A DNA stretch of 64,000 nt from Epichloe hybrida (taxonomy: Eukaryota > Ascomycota > Sordariomycetes > Hypocreales > Clavicipitaceae): NCBI GenBank assembly GCA_019022495.1, contig JAFEKR010000007.1:434001-498000 (forward strand), in the 5' to 3' direction. Positions 10,979-24,173 of the stretch are shown piece after piece. A program made the position numbers and the translations under genes. The notes under the pieces are model-generated. The model was not told the DNA's origin. It saw nothing but the letters and a program-made list of their open reading frames with translations, and made no database searches. How positions within the stretch are numbered: position 1 is the stretch's first letter; the number at the start of each line of letters is the position of its first letter.

Positions 10979-13171
10979 CTAATTAGTAATTACCTTTATA
11001 GGTAACCACGCAGTCTTCAAACACCGTAGATTAGCAAGGTTAATTAGAAAAGGCAGCTTATCTAATAATAACTTGCCCTATAAAATAGGAGGGCTATGTT
11101 TAATAATAAGTTATACTAATAGAAAGGTATAATATAGCTCTCTTCTTACTTTAGTATTAATATCTATATTTATATAGACTCTAAAATAATAAAGAAAGGT
11201 TTAATGCTAGTAGCTAAGCTATCCCCTTATCTTTCTTTATTATATATTCTATTACGTATTTAAAGTTAACTGCCTTGCCTTACAATCCTTTACATCCAAA
11301 ACACGTTATATAATTATAGTTATACTATTTTTTTCTTATATTATAAGATCTACCTCCTTTAATTAATTATAATATTAAATATACCTAGACTGTCTAGGAC
11401 CTCTAGTTAATTTAGAGTTCCTAGTAAGACTAATAGCTATAATAATGCTATGGAAGGCGTTAAAATAGGAGATAATAATAAATACCTTAATAAAGGAAAA
11501 ACCCCTATTTACACTAACCTATACCCCTATATCTTTATAAGGCTTTAATAATATATTATAAAAGAACTACTTTAATAAATAGGAAGTTCTAAACATAAAG
11601 AGATAATAACACCTAAGGAAATTAGTCTTTACATCCTTATAAAGACTAAATAATATAAGGAGCAAGGGTTATTTAAAAGAACACTATTCTCTAAATTTAG
11701 TAATAACTTCTATAAGTAGTTAAGGGATAAGTTTACGGAAGGAAAAGACCTTTTATAGAATGGACTTTAAGACTATCTTCTTTATAATAAAGTGTATATA
11801 ACTATTAGAAAAGGCACTAAGATAGTAAATAACCTTAAAGAAGTAGTAAACTAAGAAGAATTTAGATTTTAAACTCTTAAAGAAATTAAAGAGGCTAGGA
11901 AGAAGTACATAGGCTTCTAAAAAAACCTATAGAATAAAGAGTTTTTCTATAATTTACTAGATAATAGTAATATTAGAACTAGGTAACCTACCCTATTACC
12001 CTATTTATTAGTATAATTACTATTAAAAGGATTAATAAGCTAGACTCCCCTAGGAAAACTAAGTTAATCCCCTCTAGGAAAGCCTAGTTAATCTCCCCTA
12101 GGAAGGTTAATTAACTTAGAGTTAAGACTACCTAAGGATACTATTTATAAGTATTTATAGGTAACTCCCTTACCTATACCTTTACTAGAGGTAAGTTAGT
12201 AGTATTACCTTAGTAATACTACTAATAATACCCCTAAGCAAGAGAGTTACTAATAAAGGTAACCTATGCTTTCTAGGGCTAGGAGTGCCTCTATTAGTAT
12301 AGCTTAAAAAGCTATAATTTCTCCTTCCTAATATAAGGAAGAGGAGGATTAGAGAGAATAATAAGCCCTAAGGGTGCTACCTATAAAGCTACCCTCTTAC
12401 TTCCTAAAAACCTTACTATCCCTTCTATAAATATAAAGGGAAATACCTAGAGAACCCCTATAAACCTAGAGACCTTTACTAAAGTAAATTAGTAACCTAT
12501 CTAAGGTATACCTTAAAGAATAACTCTATAGCGCTAATAACTATAATATCCTTAAATTAAAGCTTTAAATATTTTATAGAAAGTATAAGTTACTTAATAT
12601 CTAGCCTAAATAAGCTAGTTATGCTTTTAAGGTTATACTTAAAGGTAAAGTACTATAATACTATATAGACTACCTCTCTAAACCTAGATAACTATAAGAT
12701 CTCCCTATGCTTATTAGCTATATAAGAGAATAATTTAAAACTAAGGATATATAGCAAAGATATTTACTAGAGTAAAATAACACTTTCCTATAAGAAATAG
12801 TAAATAATAACCTAAGTAAGTTAATAATTAAATACTTTAATAAACTTATAGAAAGACTAGCTATCTTATAATAAGTAATACCTAAAGTAAGCTAAACTAA
12901 AAGGGCACTCTAGAATTAACTTATTAGAGCCTATTATAGTATTCTAGAGTGTAAAGGAGTAATTATAGATCCGCTAGATAGACTATAAGAGTTTTATATA
13001 TAGATTAGAATAACCCTTTATCTTATTAAGGAAGAGAAGAAGAACTATTAATAGTTCCTAACTAAAGCTATAACCCTAGAGCAATTCTAGACTAACTAAA
13101 GATATAATAGGACTAGAAAAGAGACCTAATACCCCTTAAAACTATAAGGAAAAGGAGGTACTCCTTATATA

Positions 13172-16100
13172 AAGAAGTGCTATATATATAGCAAGGAAGG
13201 ATACTAGTTATCTAAGCACCCTAAAGAGAACTATAAGAAGGCATTTTAACACTTTAAAAATCACTACCTTATGGATTTAACTAATAACTTATATTATTTA
13301 TTCCTTACTTAGTATAAAGGAGAACATAAGTCCTAATCCCCTATTAATAATAAAATCGCTTAGTATATAAAGAGTATTAGATTTAATAATAGCCCTAATA
13401 ATATAGATAGGCTAGTACCTATAAGCTTCTTTACTTATAGAACCTAGATTAATAGCAAAAGAATAGTCTAATTCCTAATAAGGCAAGTAGCTTATTATAG
13501 CCTAAGTAAAGAAAACCCCTTTTAGTAGGAACTCATGAATAAAGCCCTAGTAATATTTATGTTAGAAGATTGCTATTCCTATGTGATATTCTAAGGGATT
13601 ATGCCTAATACAGGAGCCGTAAAGTTCTCTACAGTAAGGCACCCTTAATTCCTTGCTTTATAATGTTAAATACCTATATTATAGCTTAATAAATTAACAG
13701 AGAAAAAGGTATTAGTTAGATTTAGCGTAAGAGACCTAATTATTACGCTTAGAGTAGCTAATATGCCTACTCCCTTTAGAAATATTCTCTTTTAGGTTAT
13801 CCTTACAAACACTTTATTTCTCTTATCCCTTAATAATATAGACTATCTAAAGATTAACTTTAATATCTCTAAGAATATGCTATAATAAGGAAATATTAAA
13901 GTCCCTATTATATATAAATAGGGCTATGCCTAGATGCTTCTTATATAGAAAGAAGAAGTAGTTACTTAGAGCTACCTTATAGAAGGTAAGCTATAGTAAC
14001 TATATTGCCGCTTTAGGTATCTATTAATCTAATATTTACATAAGGTTCTCTGTAAATTAGGGCATAATATTAATATTAAAGCTATTAAGGAGCTAATAAG
14101 AATCTACTACTAATACTAAATACACGTAAATAGCCCTAATTACTTTAAGTTTACCCTTAAGAATAAGTGTAGCTTTAATTATAAAGTAATAGTAAATATC
14201 TTTTACCTAGATAGTAATTACCTTACACTCTATGCTATAGATATAGCTATAGCGTTTAATATAGCGAAATTCCTTAATAATATCTCTGTAAAAATAACCT
14301 AGGAAGCCCTCTGAATATGCTAGATTAATGCTTACCTAGGCCCCCTAGACTTTATTATTATAGACACTAGAACGAACTTCTATAGTAATAAATTTAGATA
14401 ATTTATAGCTTTAATATTAATTTTAATTAAGGAAGTCCTTATTAAGGCATACTATAGTATAGGGAAGGTTAAAAGGTATTATAGGCTGCTCTAAAGAGCC
14501 TATAATATAATTAGATATAAATACCCTATAACGCTAGAACCTATTGCCCTTTAAATAGTAATTAAGGCCCTAAATAATATTATAAGCCCTAATAGCCTTA
14601 TCCTAACCTTCCTTATCTTTAGAGCCTACCTATGTATAATAAATAAGTCCCTACTATTACCTAATATTACATAGCGTGTAATTATAGTATAGAAAGCTAC
14701 TAAAGAGATTAAGAGACTTTATGCTATCTAGAAGGTTAATAAGGCCCTTACTAAATGTAATAGCCTAGATACCTTAAAGACCCTTAGCCTACTACTTAAA
14801 TTAAAGGTTAAGGTCTAGCAAGAAGGTAAGGGATAGTTAGGTCTATATAAGCTACTAGTAATTACTAGAGAAAGCTATATACTTAATATACCTAAAGGCC
14901 TAAAGACCTTTAGGTTAATATCTATTAAGCCTTACTATAATAATCCTAGTGTAAAGAAAATAGTAAAGCCTAGTAAAGAGAAAGGAGAAAAAGGGTAAGA
15001 GGCCTATAATAAAAATATAGTGCTACTAATACTACTAAAGCGAGAATATAAAAGGCTATAGAAAAACCCTCCTATAATGCCTTAAGGTACTAATACCTTT
15101 TTATTAGCAAAAGAATATAGTAACCTAGCTCTTATAATTAAGCTATGTAAGGAAGGAATTATTAAGACCCTAGGTAAACTATTTAAGCTATTAATAAAAG
15201 CAGAGATTAATGCTCTAATTAAGTAAGGTATGTTTGAATTTATTATGTTTAATAAGGAAGAATATAGTAGGATTCGAATCTTTAATTCCTAGATTATTAA
15301 TAAGATTAAGGGTAAGATAATAGAACCCTATAAAAAGTCATGCCTTGTGATCTAAGGGTGTGAGGATAAAGGGAAATAGGCTATTCTTACATAGGCCCTA
15401 ATGATTTAACGCGCGAGCTAATGTCTTATCCTTATGATAGCCCTATTAGTAAGATTAAGGAAATTCCTTATCTAGCTAAGAGATATCTATTAGGCTTATG
15501 TATAGGCCTATATATTACTAGAGTAGCTAATCCTAGCGCGCTTGCTAATTTAGATATGGTATCTCTACCTGCCTAGTATAATCTTAAGGGTTATAAAACC
15601 CCTCTATAGGCTTATAGAGATAGGAACATACTAGTAGGTTATGTATTATAAGTATTATAGAGAGAACCTCTAGATAGAAACCTTTATATATAATCCCTGC
15701 CTACTTATGACTATAAAGGAAAGCCCTAACTTTACTTACATTAGAATGCAAACTAATAATATAATTAGCCTCTTAGATAAGAAGTTCTCTAAGAAGGAAG
15801 AGACCTAGCTTGCTATAGTAAGCTTTAATGTAAAGCTAAAGTAATTCCTAACTTAGGACTACCCTCTTATGTTTAATAGTAGTATTATCTTACTAGAGAA
15901 TAATACTATTAAGATCTAGTAAAAAGGGTAGAGTAATAAGTTAGAATTAGTTTTAATAACTAACTTAAAGCGTAAATATGTTAAGTAAAGGGCCTAAGGC
16001 GCTTATATTGCCTTAATCTGCTAACTAGAGGCTTGCTTTAACTTATTTATTACTATATAACACTAGGAGCTAACCCTAGAGGATATAAAAGCTCTTAATT

Positions 16101-16700
16101 ACTACCTAAAGTAGTAGATAGATTACCTAGAGAGAGGTCTAATGTTTATTCTAATTAACCTTAAGAAGGCAAAGCTTTTTACCTTTATAGATAAATCCTT
16201 TGCTAATAACTAGGACCTATCCTTATAACTAGGATATATACTTATCCTAGTAAATAAAGACTATACTAATAGTAAGTTTATAATTAAAGGTAATATTATA
16301 TACTTTAGCTTAATAAAGAGTAAGAGAGTTATGTAAAGTATGCTTACCTTAGAAGTCTATAGCATAGTAGCTAGTGTTAATATAGCTTATGTAATTATAA
16401 CTACCTTAAACTTAGTTACTAACTAACTAAAGCTCCTAAAGATCCTAGTTATTATATATATGGATTTATACTTCTTATATAAGTGCCTTATTAAGCTTAG
16501 TATAATAAAGGAGAAATGCCTAATAATTAATATTATAGCCCTTTAATAGTTATATAAACGCTAAGAACTCTATAAGATCTAATAAATTAATAGAGAGAAT
16601 AACCTAGCTAATGCCTTTATAAAGGTATTACTTAATAAGGCCCTTAAGAGCTTTATCTTAACTAACTAGATAACTATCTAAATAGAGGGATAAGTTACCT
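13172..16700 (+). pseudogene. Decayed Copia gag-pol polyprotein of inner element
   Basis: The following remnants are readable through stops: a gag zinc knuckle near 13172-13215 with Cys changed to Tyr; the protease active site with DTG changed to NTG at 13607-13615; an integrase with LGH-like and central DDE-region sequence at about 14009-14560; a reverse transcriptase region at 15335-15760, where the catalytic MQTDD-type box reads MQTNN at 15746-15760; and RNase H with a terminal NPADAFTK-like segment at about 16020-16690. The catalytic Asp codons are turned to Asn by G-to-A change, a direct signature of C-to-T mutation on the opposite strand. Gag upstream (from about 11480) is too decayed to delimit. 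Confidence 0.85.
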
Positions 16701-17166
16701 ACATATAATACATATGTAGTAAGAGGAAAAGGTAATTCTTTAGGAGGGTAGCTATAGGGATAAGATAGTAATACGCAAGGGATCTATACCCCTATAGTTA
16801 ATATCCCTAGTGGCTATAACTATACTAGCTTACTAGGCCCTCCTAGTAAACTATAGAAATTAATAGTAGTATATAGGAGGATAAAGGTATTACTAAGGAG
16901 GAGGAAGATATTATATATACGCTATAGTGTAGTATATATGTTAGTTTAAGGAAAAGAAGGGATTTAGAAGGACTTACTTATCCTTATATAGGCTTATAGT
17001 CTAAGTAAGATTATTATTTCCCTTTTATTAGTAACTATACACCTAGATAGGCTATATATTCTTTTCCTTATATCCCTTATTAATTACATTCTTAATCTAT
17101 CTTTCCTTTTTATTTCTATAATTAATATTACGTGTTAATAATTATATTAAAAGAGAGAAGTTCTAG

Positions 17167-17475
17167 TGTTAAAACAAAGGTAATATTAATTGCGTGTCAT
17201 AGCTATAATTACCTAGCAGAAGTTTAGGCTGCGCGCGGACCTTATATGTGACCTATAACCTAGCATGTTAATTAGCTAGGAAATGTAGGGATATAAACAC
17301 GTAACCCCTTTTCCCTTCATGTATTATAACTTCTAGCTTTTTACCTCTCTTTTCTTACAACTTAATTAATTATAATAATAGATAACGTAGCCTAGAATAG
17401 ATAATCAATGACAATACTATTCTTCGGGCTCATGACTGTATTACACATTGAATTCAATACCCTGTGAATCCAACA
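17167..17475 (+). repeat. 3' LTR of inner Copia element
   Basis: 309 bp. The 3' half is well preserved (ends GAATCCAACA) and the 5' half is A+T-shifted, the mirror image of the left LTR. Confidence 0.92.
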
Positions 17476-18419
17476 CATTGCTTATAGCTAATTAACGCGT
17501 TAGCAAGCCATTTGTTAATGTTAACCTTTGCTAGGCTACGCTTAATGACTTTATTAAAGTTAACCTTAGTGTAATGCCTAATTATTCTATTTAAGGGCAT
17601 TATATTTCTTATAAGCTCTCTAAGCTTCTTATAAAGCGAGATATGCTATAGGATTATTTACTTATACTTATTTCTAAGTATTATAATAAACTAATTATAG
17701 TATTCTCTTATAGTCTTTAATAGACTCTAATACTAACTATTAAATACTTAATATTATCTATTAAGAACTATATACTAAGCGCTATCCTTAGTATTATCTA
17801 GTTATTAAGGGTATTTAAAGTATCCCTCTTTAGTTAAGTTAATAATAGGAGTAACGCTTATAGGAGGAGAGCTTTCTTAGGGTTACTACTAATTACTTAT
17901 AACTCTAGATATTAATATTCTTAAGCGTGTTTAAGGCCCTTTAGTCTAGTTTTCTAGTAAAGTAGTTAAAGCTATAATTACTACTTTTCTTATTATTAAA
18001 GTCCCTTTTTCTATTAGGATTAGCGGCTTAGGTAGGCAGTTAAGAGTTATTATTAAATTAGGATTAATAAAGACCTAAATCCTATCTTTAATAGCTCTTA
18101 CCTTTATTATCTTAAACCATAGGTCCTAATAATAGGGTTCCTACAGCTTAACTACTAGCTCATAGCCTTAAGTAGTATTAGTTTCCTTAGATATCTTAAT
18201 AATATCCTATATTATTATTGTAATTTATTAAACTTTAACTTATGTAGATCTTCCTTGCTACTAGGGGTTACCTAATCACGATGTTAATAATTGTAATTAA
18301 ACCCTATTCTCTTACTAGGATATACCGAATTTAACGATTAATTAATTAGAATTAACTTAATAAAGGTATTAATTAGAAAGAAGGGTCTTTATATTATAAA
18401 CACTAAGCAATTACTACTA

Positions 18420-18652
18420 TATTAGACTAAGCAGCTAGGATTAGAAATAAAGGTGTGGATTAAGTTGCCTAACCCTATAAGAGAGCGCGGACTACGGTTT
18501 AAATAACTAAGTACCTATACTATAGGGTATGTAATCTGCCTATATAAACTATACTATGCATTTACTAAAGGTCCGGAAAAGTAACTAGTCAGGTGGGTCC
18601 TAGTGTCCAAGTTGCCTGCATGCGGTTGAGCGCTTGCGGCGGGATTCCAACA
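18420..18652 (-). repeat. Right LTR (5' LTR) of outer element
   Basis: 233 bp. The outer end (to CCAACA at 18652) is GC-normal and the inner end (starting TATTAGACTAAG) is mutated, complementary to the pattern in the left LTR. Confidence 0.9.
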
Positions 18653-18657
18653 ACTAC
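18653..18657. repeat. Target site duplication ACTAC, right copy of outer element
   Basis: Matches 6565-6569 exactly. Confidence 0.9.
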
Positions 18658-19413
18658 CGACTACATACGGGTCGCACCACCCATCATGACCCCGAATACC
18701 CCGCACAGCAATCGAGCCCGCGTTTGCTGATATGATGCTTCCCAGTTTCACACCCATGCCCAGAAACAGAATATCGTCATGCATGTTCGCGCGTGTGACA
18801 GCTTCTGCGCTGTGTTTTGATATACATACTTCACCTACACAAGAGTCGTTTCAAGAATGCACATAATCCCTCTCTTTTCATCTCTCAAGGTCTGCCAACC
18901 CCGGATATAATGCCCACAATGCTAGTCCCACCTGTCCTCGGCTTCCCGCCACACACACACAAACAAAAAAAAAAAAGAGGGAAAAAAAAACAGCAACAAA
19001 GGCCCAATGGCTCTGTGGGCCTCTTCAAGCTAGCCTCCCGTGTCAAATCGCTGAGTCCGCCTGCCCACGTGTCCATCCAACCCCATCCTCGCTGTCCAGG
19101 CCAGCCGAAACGATGGCCCTGCTATAATGCCTTATTGAAAACAAAACTGATAAGAACCAACGCCGTCCTGGTATCTTGGAGTAATATAAATATATGCAAA
19201 AGCCCTCCTCGTCCTTCAAAAATGTGCCGTATCCACTTGTTCTCTGTGTGAGAAGCGAAGGAATTTTATGTGATGTGCTTCGTCGCATTTGTATGTCGTC
19301 TAATAAGTTGTCCAAGAAGAAAAGGTCAAGAGAGAAAGATCCGTTGACCGTGTACCGAGGAATAAAAAAAAAAGATGAGAATAGAACGGTGTCTTTTCGA
19401 GGACATTGCCAAT
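18658..19413. other. 3' flank of the WSC gene
   Basis: Unique, GC-normal DNA with A-rich tracts (for example 18962-18990) that probably holds the 3' UTR and terminator of the minus-strand WSC gene. I see no independent gene. Confidence 0.5.
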
Positions 19414-21145
19414 TTAGTTCACGTCAGGGTCCGGATTGGTCGCGCGTAGGATCTTGGGTTGCTGAATCCTCCGAGAGTAGTCGTGGTCGTCCCGCAGTGT
19501 ACCGACACTCTCTCGACTACCATTTCGAGCATACAAGCTCTGTTGGAAAGGATCCATTCTGGGATCCACGGGCAGAAGGCTGCTACGGTTGCCGGTGGAT
19601 CCAGGGGAACCCGGGGCTCTCGCCATCTCAGGACGGCCGCTACCCATCATGCCGGATGAGCTGCCACGTATGCTAGGATCGTCTTGATAGCCATCTTGCT
19701 GTTGTCGCTTCTTGCGCCGAAAGTAGAAGAACATGATCAACGCTGCCAACATCAGCACACCTCCGACAACGCCGACGACGATTCCAACGACGGATCCGGT
19801 TTGCAGCCCGCTTTGCTGGACGGCAATGCCCGAATTGTCGCCTGATGTACGGCTAGTTTCAGTTGGAATAATGAACACAGTCTTTATCGTGCCATCAGCG
19901 GTGACAGTCGCAACGGTGGAAGTGTGAATGCTCGTCCTTGTTGTCGTCGACTCGGTTTCGGTCTTTGAAGAAGAAGAAGAGGAAGAAGAAGAAGAAGTTG
20001 ACTACAGCTCAGTTAGTAAAAGTGATGTCTGTGATGTGTATTTTCGGCGCACACGGGGATTAGAAGCTTTCGAAAGTGTAGACATTGATGCCGAGGGATA
20101 TCAACAGCAGATGAGAAAATGGGCAAAGCATTGTACCGTGGGCACAGTGGTTCCCGAGGTTTGAAGTGAAGAAGTCGAGGGGCTGACCAAGGTTGAGCCT
20201 ACAGTAGAAGTAGAGATGCTGCTTGTACTGTCACTGCTGCTGCTGCTGCTGCTCGTCGGTATTGAAGAGCTGCTGGAAGTAGACGTAGGTGGTGATGCGT
20301 CCTGCCCGGTCTCAGTCACCAACGTCATCATCTTGGTTTGTGGATAACATCGCCAGCGAAAATGCGGAACGGCTTGCCAGCAAAGCCTGACACATGCCAA
20401 GAGCTTCGTTAAGACGTACAAATGACGACAGGCAAACGAGGACGAGAAAGGAAGACACAGGCACCACGGAAAAGTAGTGAGGTCAAGAAACAAATGGATG
20501 GTTCTAGATCCGGGACAAAAAGAAAATCCCGACCGGTGTGCAAGACTTGAAATAGACAATGTAGGAGACAGGGGATAGCAATGAAGATGGGATTGAAAGA
20601 CCAGAAGGAACGAGCAAACAAAGACACGCGTCTAAGCCAGGTGGGCGAGGCGAGTCGGAGATGGACAAAACTTACTACGGTGCTGGATGGTACGGTGCTA
20701 GATGGAGTACTTCCTCCTTTGGTACCGGAAGGTATTCCATTGACGACAACATAGCCAAATAGGTCGGGACCGCCACATTTCTCGAACGGGTAGCCTGGAC
20801 AGCCCGTGTTACACCTGCCTGTGCTGACTTGGGTAGACTTGTCAGGTGTGTAGTTTGAGCACCAACAGTTACCGCCTTGGGTGATGGCATATGCATAACC
20901 ATTGGGGTTGCAAATATCGTGGCAGAGGCCGTTGCTCTGGAAGGTGCGAAATTCTTCAATGCAACAGTCAGAGTTGGTCCTGGCGACGGGATGGCGGTTT
21001 GTGTAATCTTACCTTCCTTCATCGATGCGGTGTTTAGGCTGGCACAGATATCGACGTCAAAGGCGTGGGCGGGGATGCTCCAAGCAACAGCCATGAACAT
21101 GAAGGTCCCCATGCCCGGGGCGCCCGTCAATCCGAGAAGAGACAT
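19414..21145 (-). CDS. WSC-domain cell-wall stress sensor-like membrane protein, four exons
   Basis: Proposed exons on the minus strand are 21145-21013, 20953-20676, 20331-20137 and 20001-19414, giving 397 aa. The order is: signal peptide (about residues 1-28); one WSC domain with conserved cysteines (CASLN at residue 34, then GLCHDIC, NCWCSN, RCNTGCPG and KCGG); a long Ser/Thr-rich stalk likely O-mannosylated; one membrane segment (VVGIVVGVVGGVLMLAALIM); and a basic-start cytoplasmic tail. In yeast, Wsc1-type sensors signal to Rho1 and the cell-integrity MAP kinase pathway; assignment to that role is inference. Intron 2 (344 nt) is long, and its AAG acceptor before 20331 was picked mainly because it keeps phase, so the exon 3 start is the weakest point. 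Confidence 0.82.
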
Positions 21146-24100
21146 TGTAATCGAGTATTGGAAACGCGAGCAAGCGTGGAATCTGGGTAGAAGATGTTAG
21201 TCATCGACGTCGGAGGGGTTCGCGCAAGGCTTGCTCACCACTTTTTTAAAGATATAAGCAGTCTCATGAATAAAGGAAACAAGCGATGAATGAGAATTCA
21301 CAGCATAGTACAACGGAGCCCGAGTCTGTTCAGCAATGTGTCGCCATAACACGGCTAAACGCAAACCAAAAACGAGATGACCTTGCAGTGTTTGTTCTTC
21401 GCCCTGCTATCGATTCTTGGTAGGGATAAAACTTGAAGCCAATGTAGTCTTGACTGTCCAAATGGGCAACGGAACGAGCTGCAACCCAAGCAGATTGACC
21501 GGACTGGACAGGAATGATGAGCGTTTCGATGGCCGGGCCAGAGATTATGATGCCGATTTCAGAAGAATATTGCGATGATAAGGCGTCGACGGGAAGACTG
21601 GTAGGAAAGCAGGAGCCGACGAAAGATGGTGTCTGGGGAAGGAGAGGGAAAGCGAGCCAAGCCTCCGGGGCAGTACGACCAACCGAATGAACTGAGTCGA
21701 GAGACTATGTCGAGGTCGGAAACGCAATTCGAAAGAGGTCACCAGTCTCACGATGCCCTGGATCCAGGTCGTGAAGGTGTTGGGGCGAGGCTGTTGCCAG
21801 CTGACGCGGGTGTACAGTGCTGTGCGGGCAAAGTTCGGTGACGGACGGAAGACTGGAATGCTGGACGGGCCGCAACAAACAGTCGAAAGTCAACAATCGG
21901 AGAGGAACTGGAACAAGGCAATTAAAGCCGAGGAATACTGCAATCCAAGCCCCCGAGTGGATTTGTCGTGACCACAATTGGAGCAAAGAAATGCAGCCTA
22001 ATGATGAGGGAGGAGCAGAGGAGGATCGAGTTGGAAGAAAGTTCACGTTTAGGTGGAGAGCGGACAGCGGAGAGCTGAGGGCAGCCCGGATGGGACAAGT
22101 TGGGAGAGAGAGGAAGAGAAGGGGAAAAAAAAGTTCATAGGAGTGGTACGGCTGCACAAGCTGGAGCGCACGGCCCGGACGCAAGTACACCCCCACTGTA
22201 CCTGCTGGGAAGGAGGAGCGGGCGTCTCATTGGCACCGACAGGCGCCAACTACACGCCAACTACAGTGACAGGCTGTATCAGCAGCAAGGCACTTGCTAT
22301 CGGGTTCTCGTCGTGATTACATGTAGGTTCGAGCACTGACGGACGAGCTACGAGCTTCCACAGGATCCATCATTTGTTTGGCCATGAGGCGTCAAAATGG
22401 GTGGGGCGCTCACAAAAACAAGGACTAAACAAGGACTCGAGGGTGGGGACTCGTACATGTACATGTACATATGTACGGACTCGAGCAGCAACGCAACAGC
22501 TCGAAGGGCGAATCAGGGGCCAAGCCGACCGAGGAGTGGATATCCAATCCGCGCGTTGCATCATCCGTAATATGTACATACGGATTACATTTTATGTATG
22601 TACGGATTATTGGCAAGGAGAACGCACATGTAAGATGCGAGGCTTCATATCACGGTTGTCAAGGTCAACCAACAGACAAGGCAGGCTGCGGCAGCGTCGG
22701 AGAATGAATGCCTTCAGCAGCACGAGAGGAAGGGAGCTTTGCACGTGACCCCCCCTTCCATCAACAAGGCTGGCAAGCTTTCTCAGCTTTCATTGTTGAT
22801 GATGTTCCCAGATGCATTCATCACCCTGGGCAACTCGTACATACATACTCAATACATACATACATGTAGGTGCTCTTTCCTGCGTTAGGTGCTTCGGTGC
22901 TTGGAGGAGATGGCGTCATAGGTGGGGGCTAGTAGGCCAGTAGGCCAATGGGAGCGGCCACCGGAACCAGATGCCAGATTGGTCCGTCACCTGCTCGATC
23001 TCGATCTCGGAAGAACTCCATCCGTGTCAGGCACCAAGTTGCTGATCCAACGCATCCTGAGCGTCTCTGCATTAACCTGTCTGTCCTGTCTTGTCTTGAC
23101 AAGTCATGAACGGCTCTCTACCACAGAGACGAAAAAGAGGCCAACTATTTCTGTGCCCCGCCGTAATCATGGCGTCACAGATCGTGTCACAGATCGTTCA
23201 GCTGCAGAGAAGGAAAGACGATGAGTCTGTTGTACTCCAAGCATCTTATCTTGTGCAGCGCAGGCAGATTCTGCGGATTGCTGAATCCAATTTCCTAGTC
23301 TCATATCACATGTGTCACCGCCCCCCGCGTTAGACCAGCAACCAACCCAACCATCTTGGACATGTCCATGAATTTGCATTCCAACCCTGATCCCCGGCAT
23401 GGAGAAATGATTGGCTCACCGCCTCTCACGCCAGGACAACAAACCCGGCCAAGTCAACGCTTTGGCATGGATGAAGAAAGCTTGATCTGGCGCTGGCGCA
23501 CCTCGTGCAGATTGTAGCCTCCCACCTCCTGGCGGTGACCTCGGTTCGCCTAGATAAATATGTACAACTTCTGACGCACCAAGGAATTTGACTGATGCAG
23601 CGTGAGATTGGAGACGCCGCCCGCCCCGGCGCCGAGAAGCACGACCGGCTCCGCTCCGGGATCCTCACCGCCGGCACCGCCAACGACACGAGGACGGGCC
23701 ATCGTCAAGTGTTGCAGAAGCCAGGGCGCACCATGGAATTTCGAGCCGTACACAACAGAATTAGTCCCGCAAGCAAGTTTAAAAATTTTCATCTTCTTCA
23801 TCCCCCTTTCAAAATTCGTCGCCAACTATACTCATTTCTGACCCCATCATACCCAGCCGGACAATGACCCCGTACGAAAAAAAAGGTGCAAGTATTCCAT
23901 CCCACGACTCAAAGCACGGCGTCACTTCGCTGCCTACTTTGCCCACGCACATGGTCGTGTTTATTTCAAAGTACCTGATGCTAGCCCGTTCCCGAGTGGG
24001 ACCCCTCCTTAAGAAGAAGGAAGGAATTTGCTTGAAGAATTCCAAGCCGAAATTCCCAAAATAAATACATACGAAGCATGTCCTTTAAAGCATATCCTCC

Positions 24101-24173
24101 AGGCATATCTTCCAGGTATATCCTCTAGGCATATCCTCCAGCCATGTCCTGTGGTCCATATATCGCTCCGTTC
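21146..24173. other. 3-kb intergenic region without a recognised gene
   Basis: It lies upstream of the WSC gene and downstream of the Kelch gene. ORFs here are short and overlapping with no family resemblance. I see TACATGTA-type palindromic words at 22452-22475, two TACGGATTA words (22579-22587 and 22601-22609) and CATA/TACA microsatellite at about 22838-22866. Probable promoter and 5' UTR of the WSC gene occupy 21146-22100. Confidence 0.5.

Larger units (their letters stand above)
10670..17475 (+). mobile_element. Inner Ty1/Copia LTR retrotransposon nested in the outer element, RIP-degraded
   Basis: LTRs of exactly 309 bp each (10670-10978 and 17167-17475) have TG...CA ends, and a 5-bp target duplication CATTG lies at 10665-10669 and 17476-17480. 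A polypurine tract (AAAAGAGAGAAG, 17149-17160) precedes the right LTR, setting plus orientation. The total is 6806 bp. Domain remnants follow the Copia order gag zinc knuckle, protease, integrase, reverse transcriptase, RNase H. No intact ORF remains, so it cannot move autonomously. Confidence 0.93.
6570..18652 (-). mobile_element. Outer LTR retrotransposon, Copia-like, RIP-degraded, with nested insertions
   Basis: Two direct repeats (6570-6809 and 18420-18652) begin TGTTGG and end CCAACA in their unmutated outer ends. They are bordered by a perfect 5-bp target duplication ACTAC at 6565-6569 and 18653-18657. Removing the nested 6.8-kb element and its duplication leaves about 5.3 kb, a normal Copia size. 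Reverse-strand remnants identify Copia-type pol: the YVDD reverse transcriptase motif survives as YINN at 7918-7907, with both Asp codons changed to Asn by G-to-A transitions. The element lies between two convergent genes and seems to disrupt neither. Almost no ORFs survive. A purine-rich tract on the minus strand abuts the left LTR at about 6810-6825, consistent with minus orientation. Confidence 0.9.

Noticed and set aside
18554..18784. 76-aa minus-strand ORF spanning the end of the right outer LTR
   Set aside because: It starts in unique DNA and runs into the LTR and target duplication, so it did not exist before the insertion; no domain.
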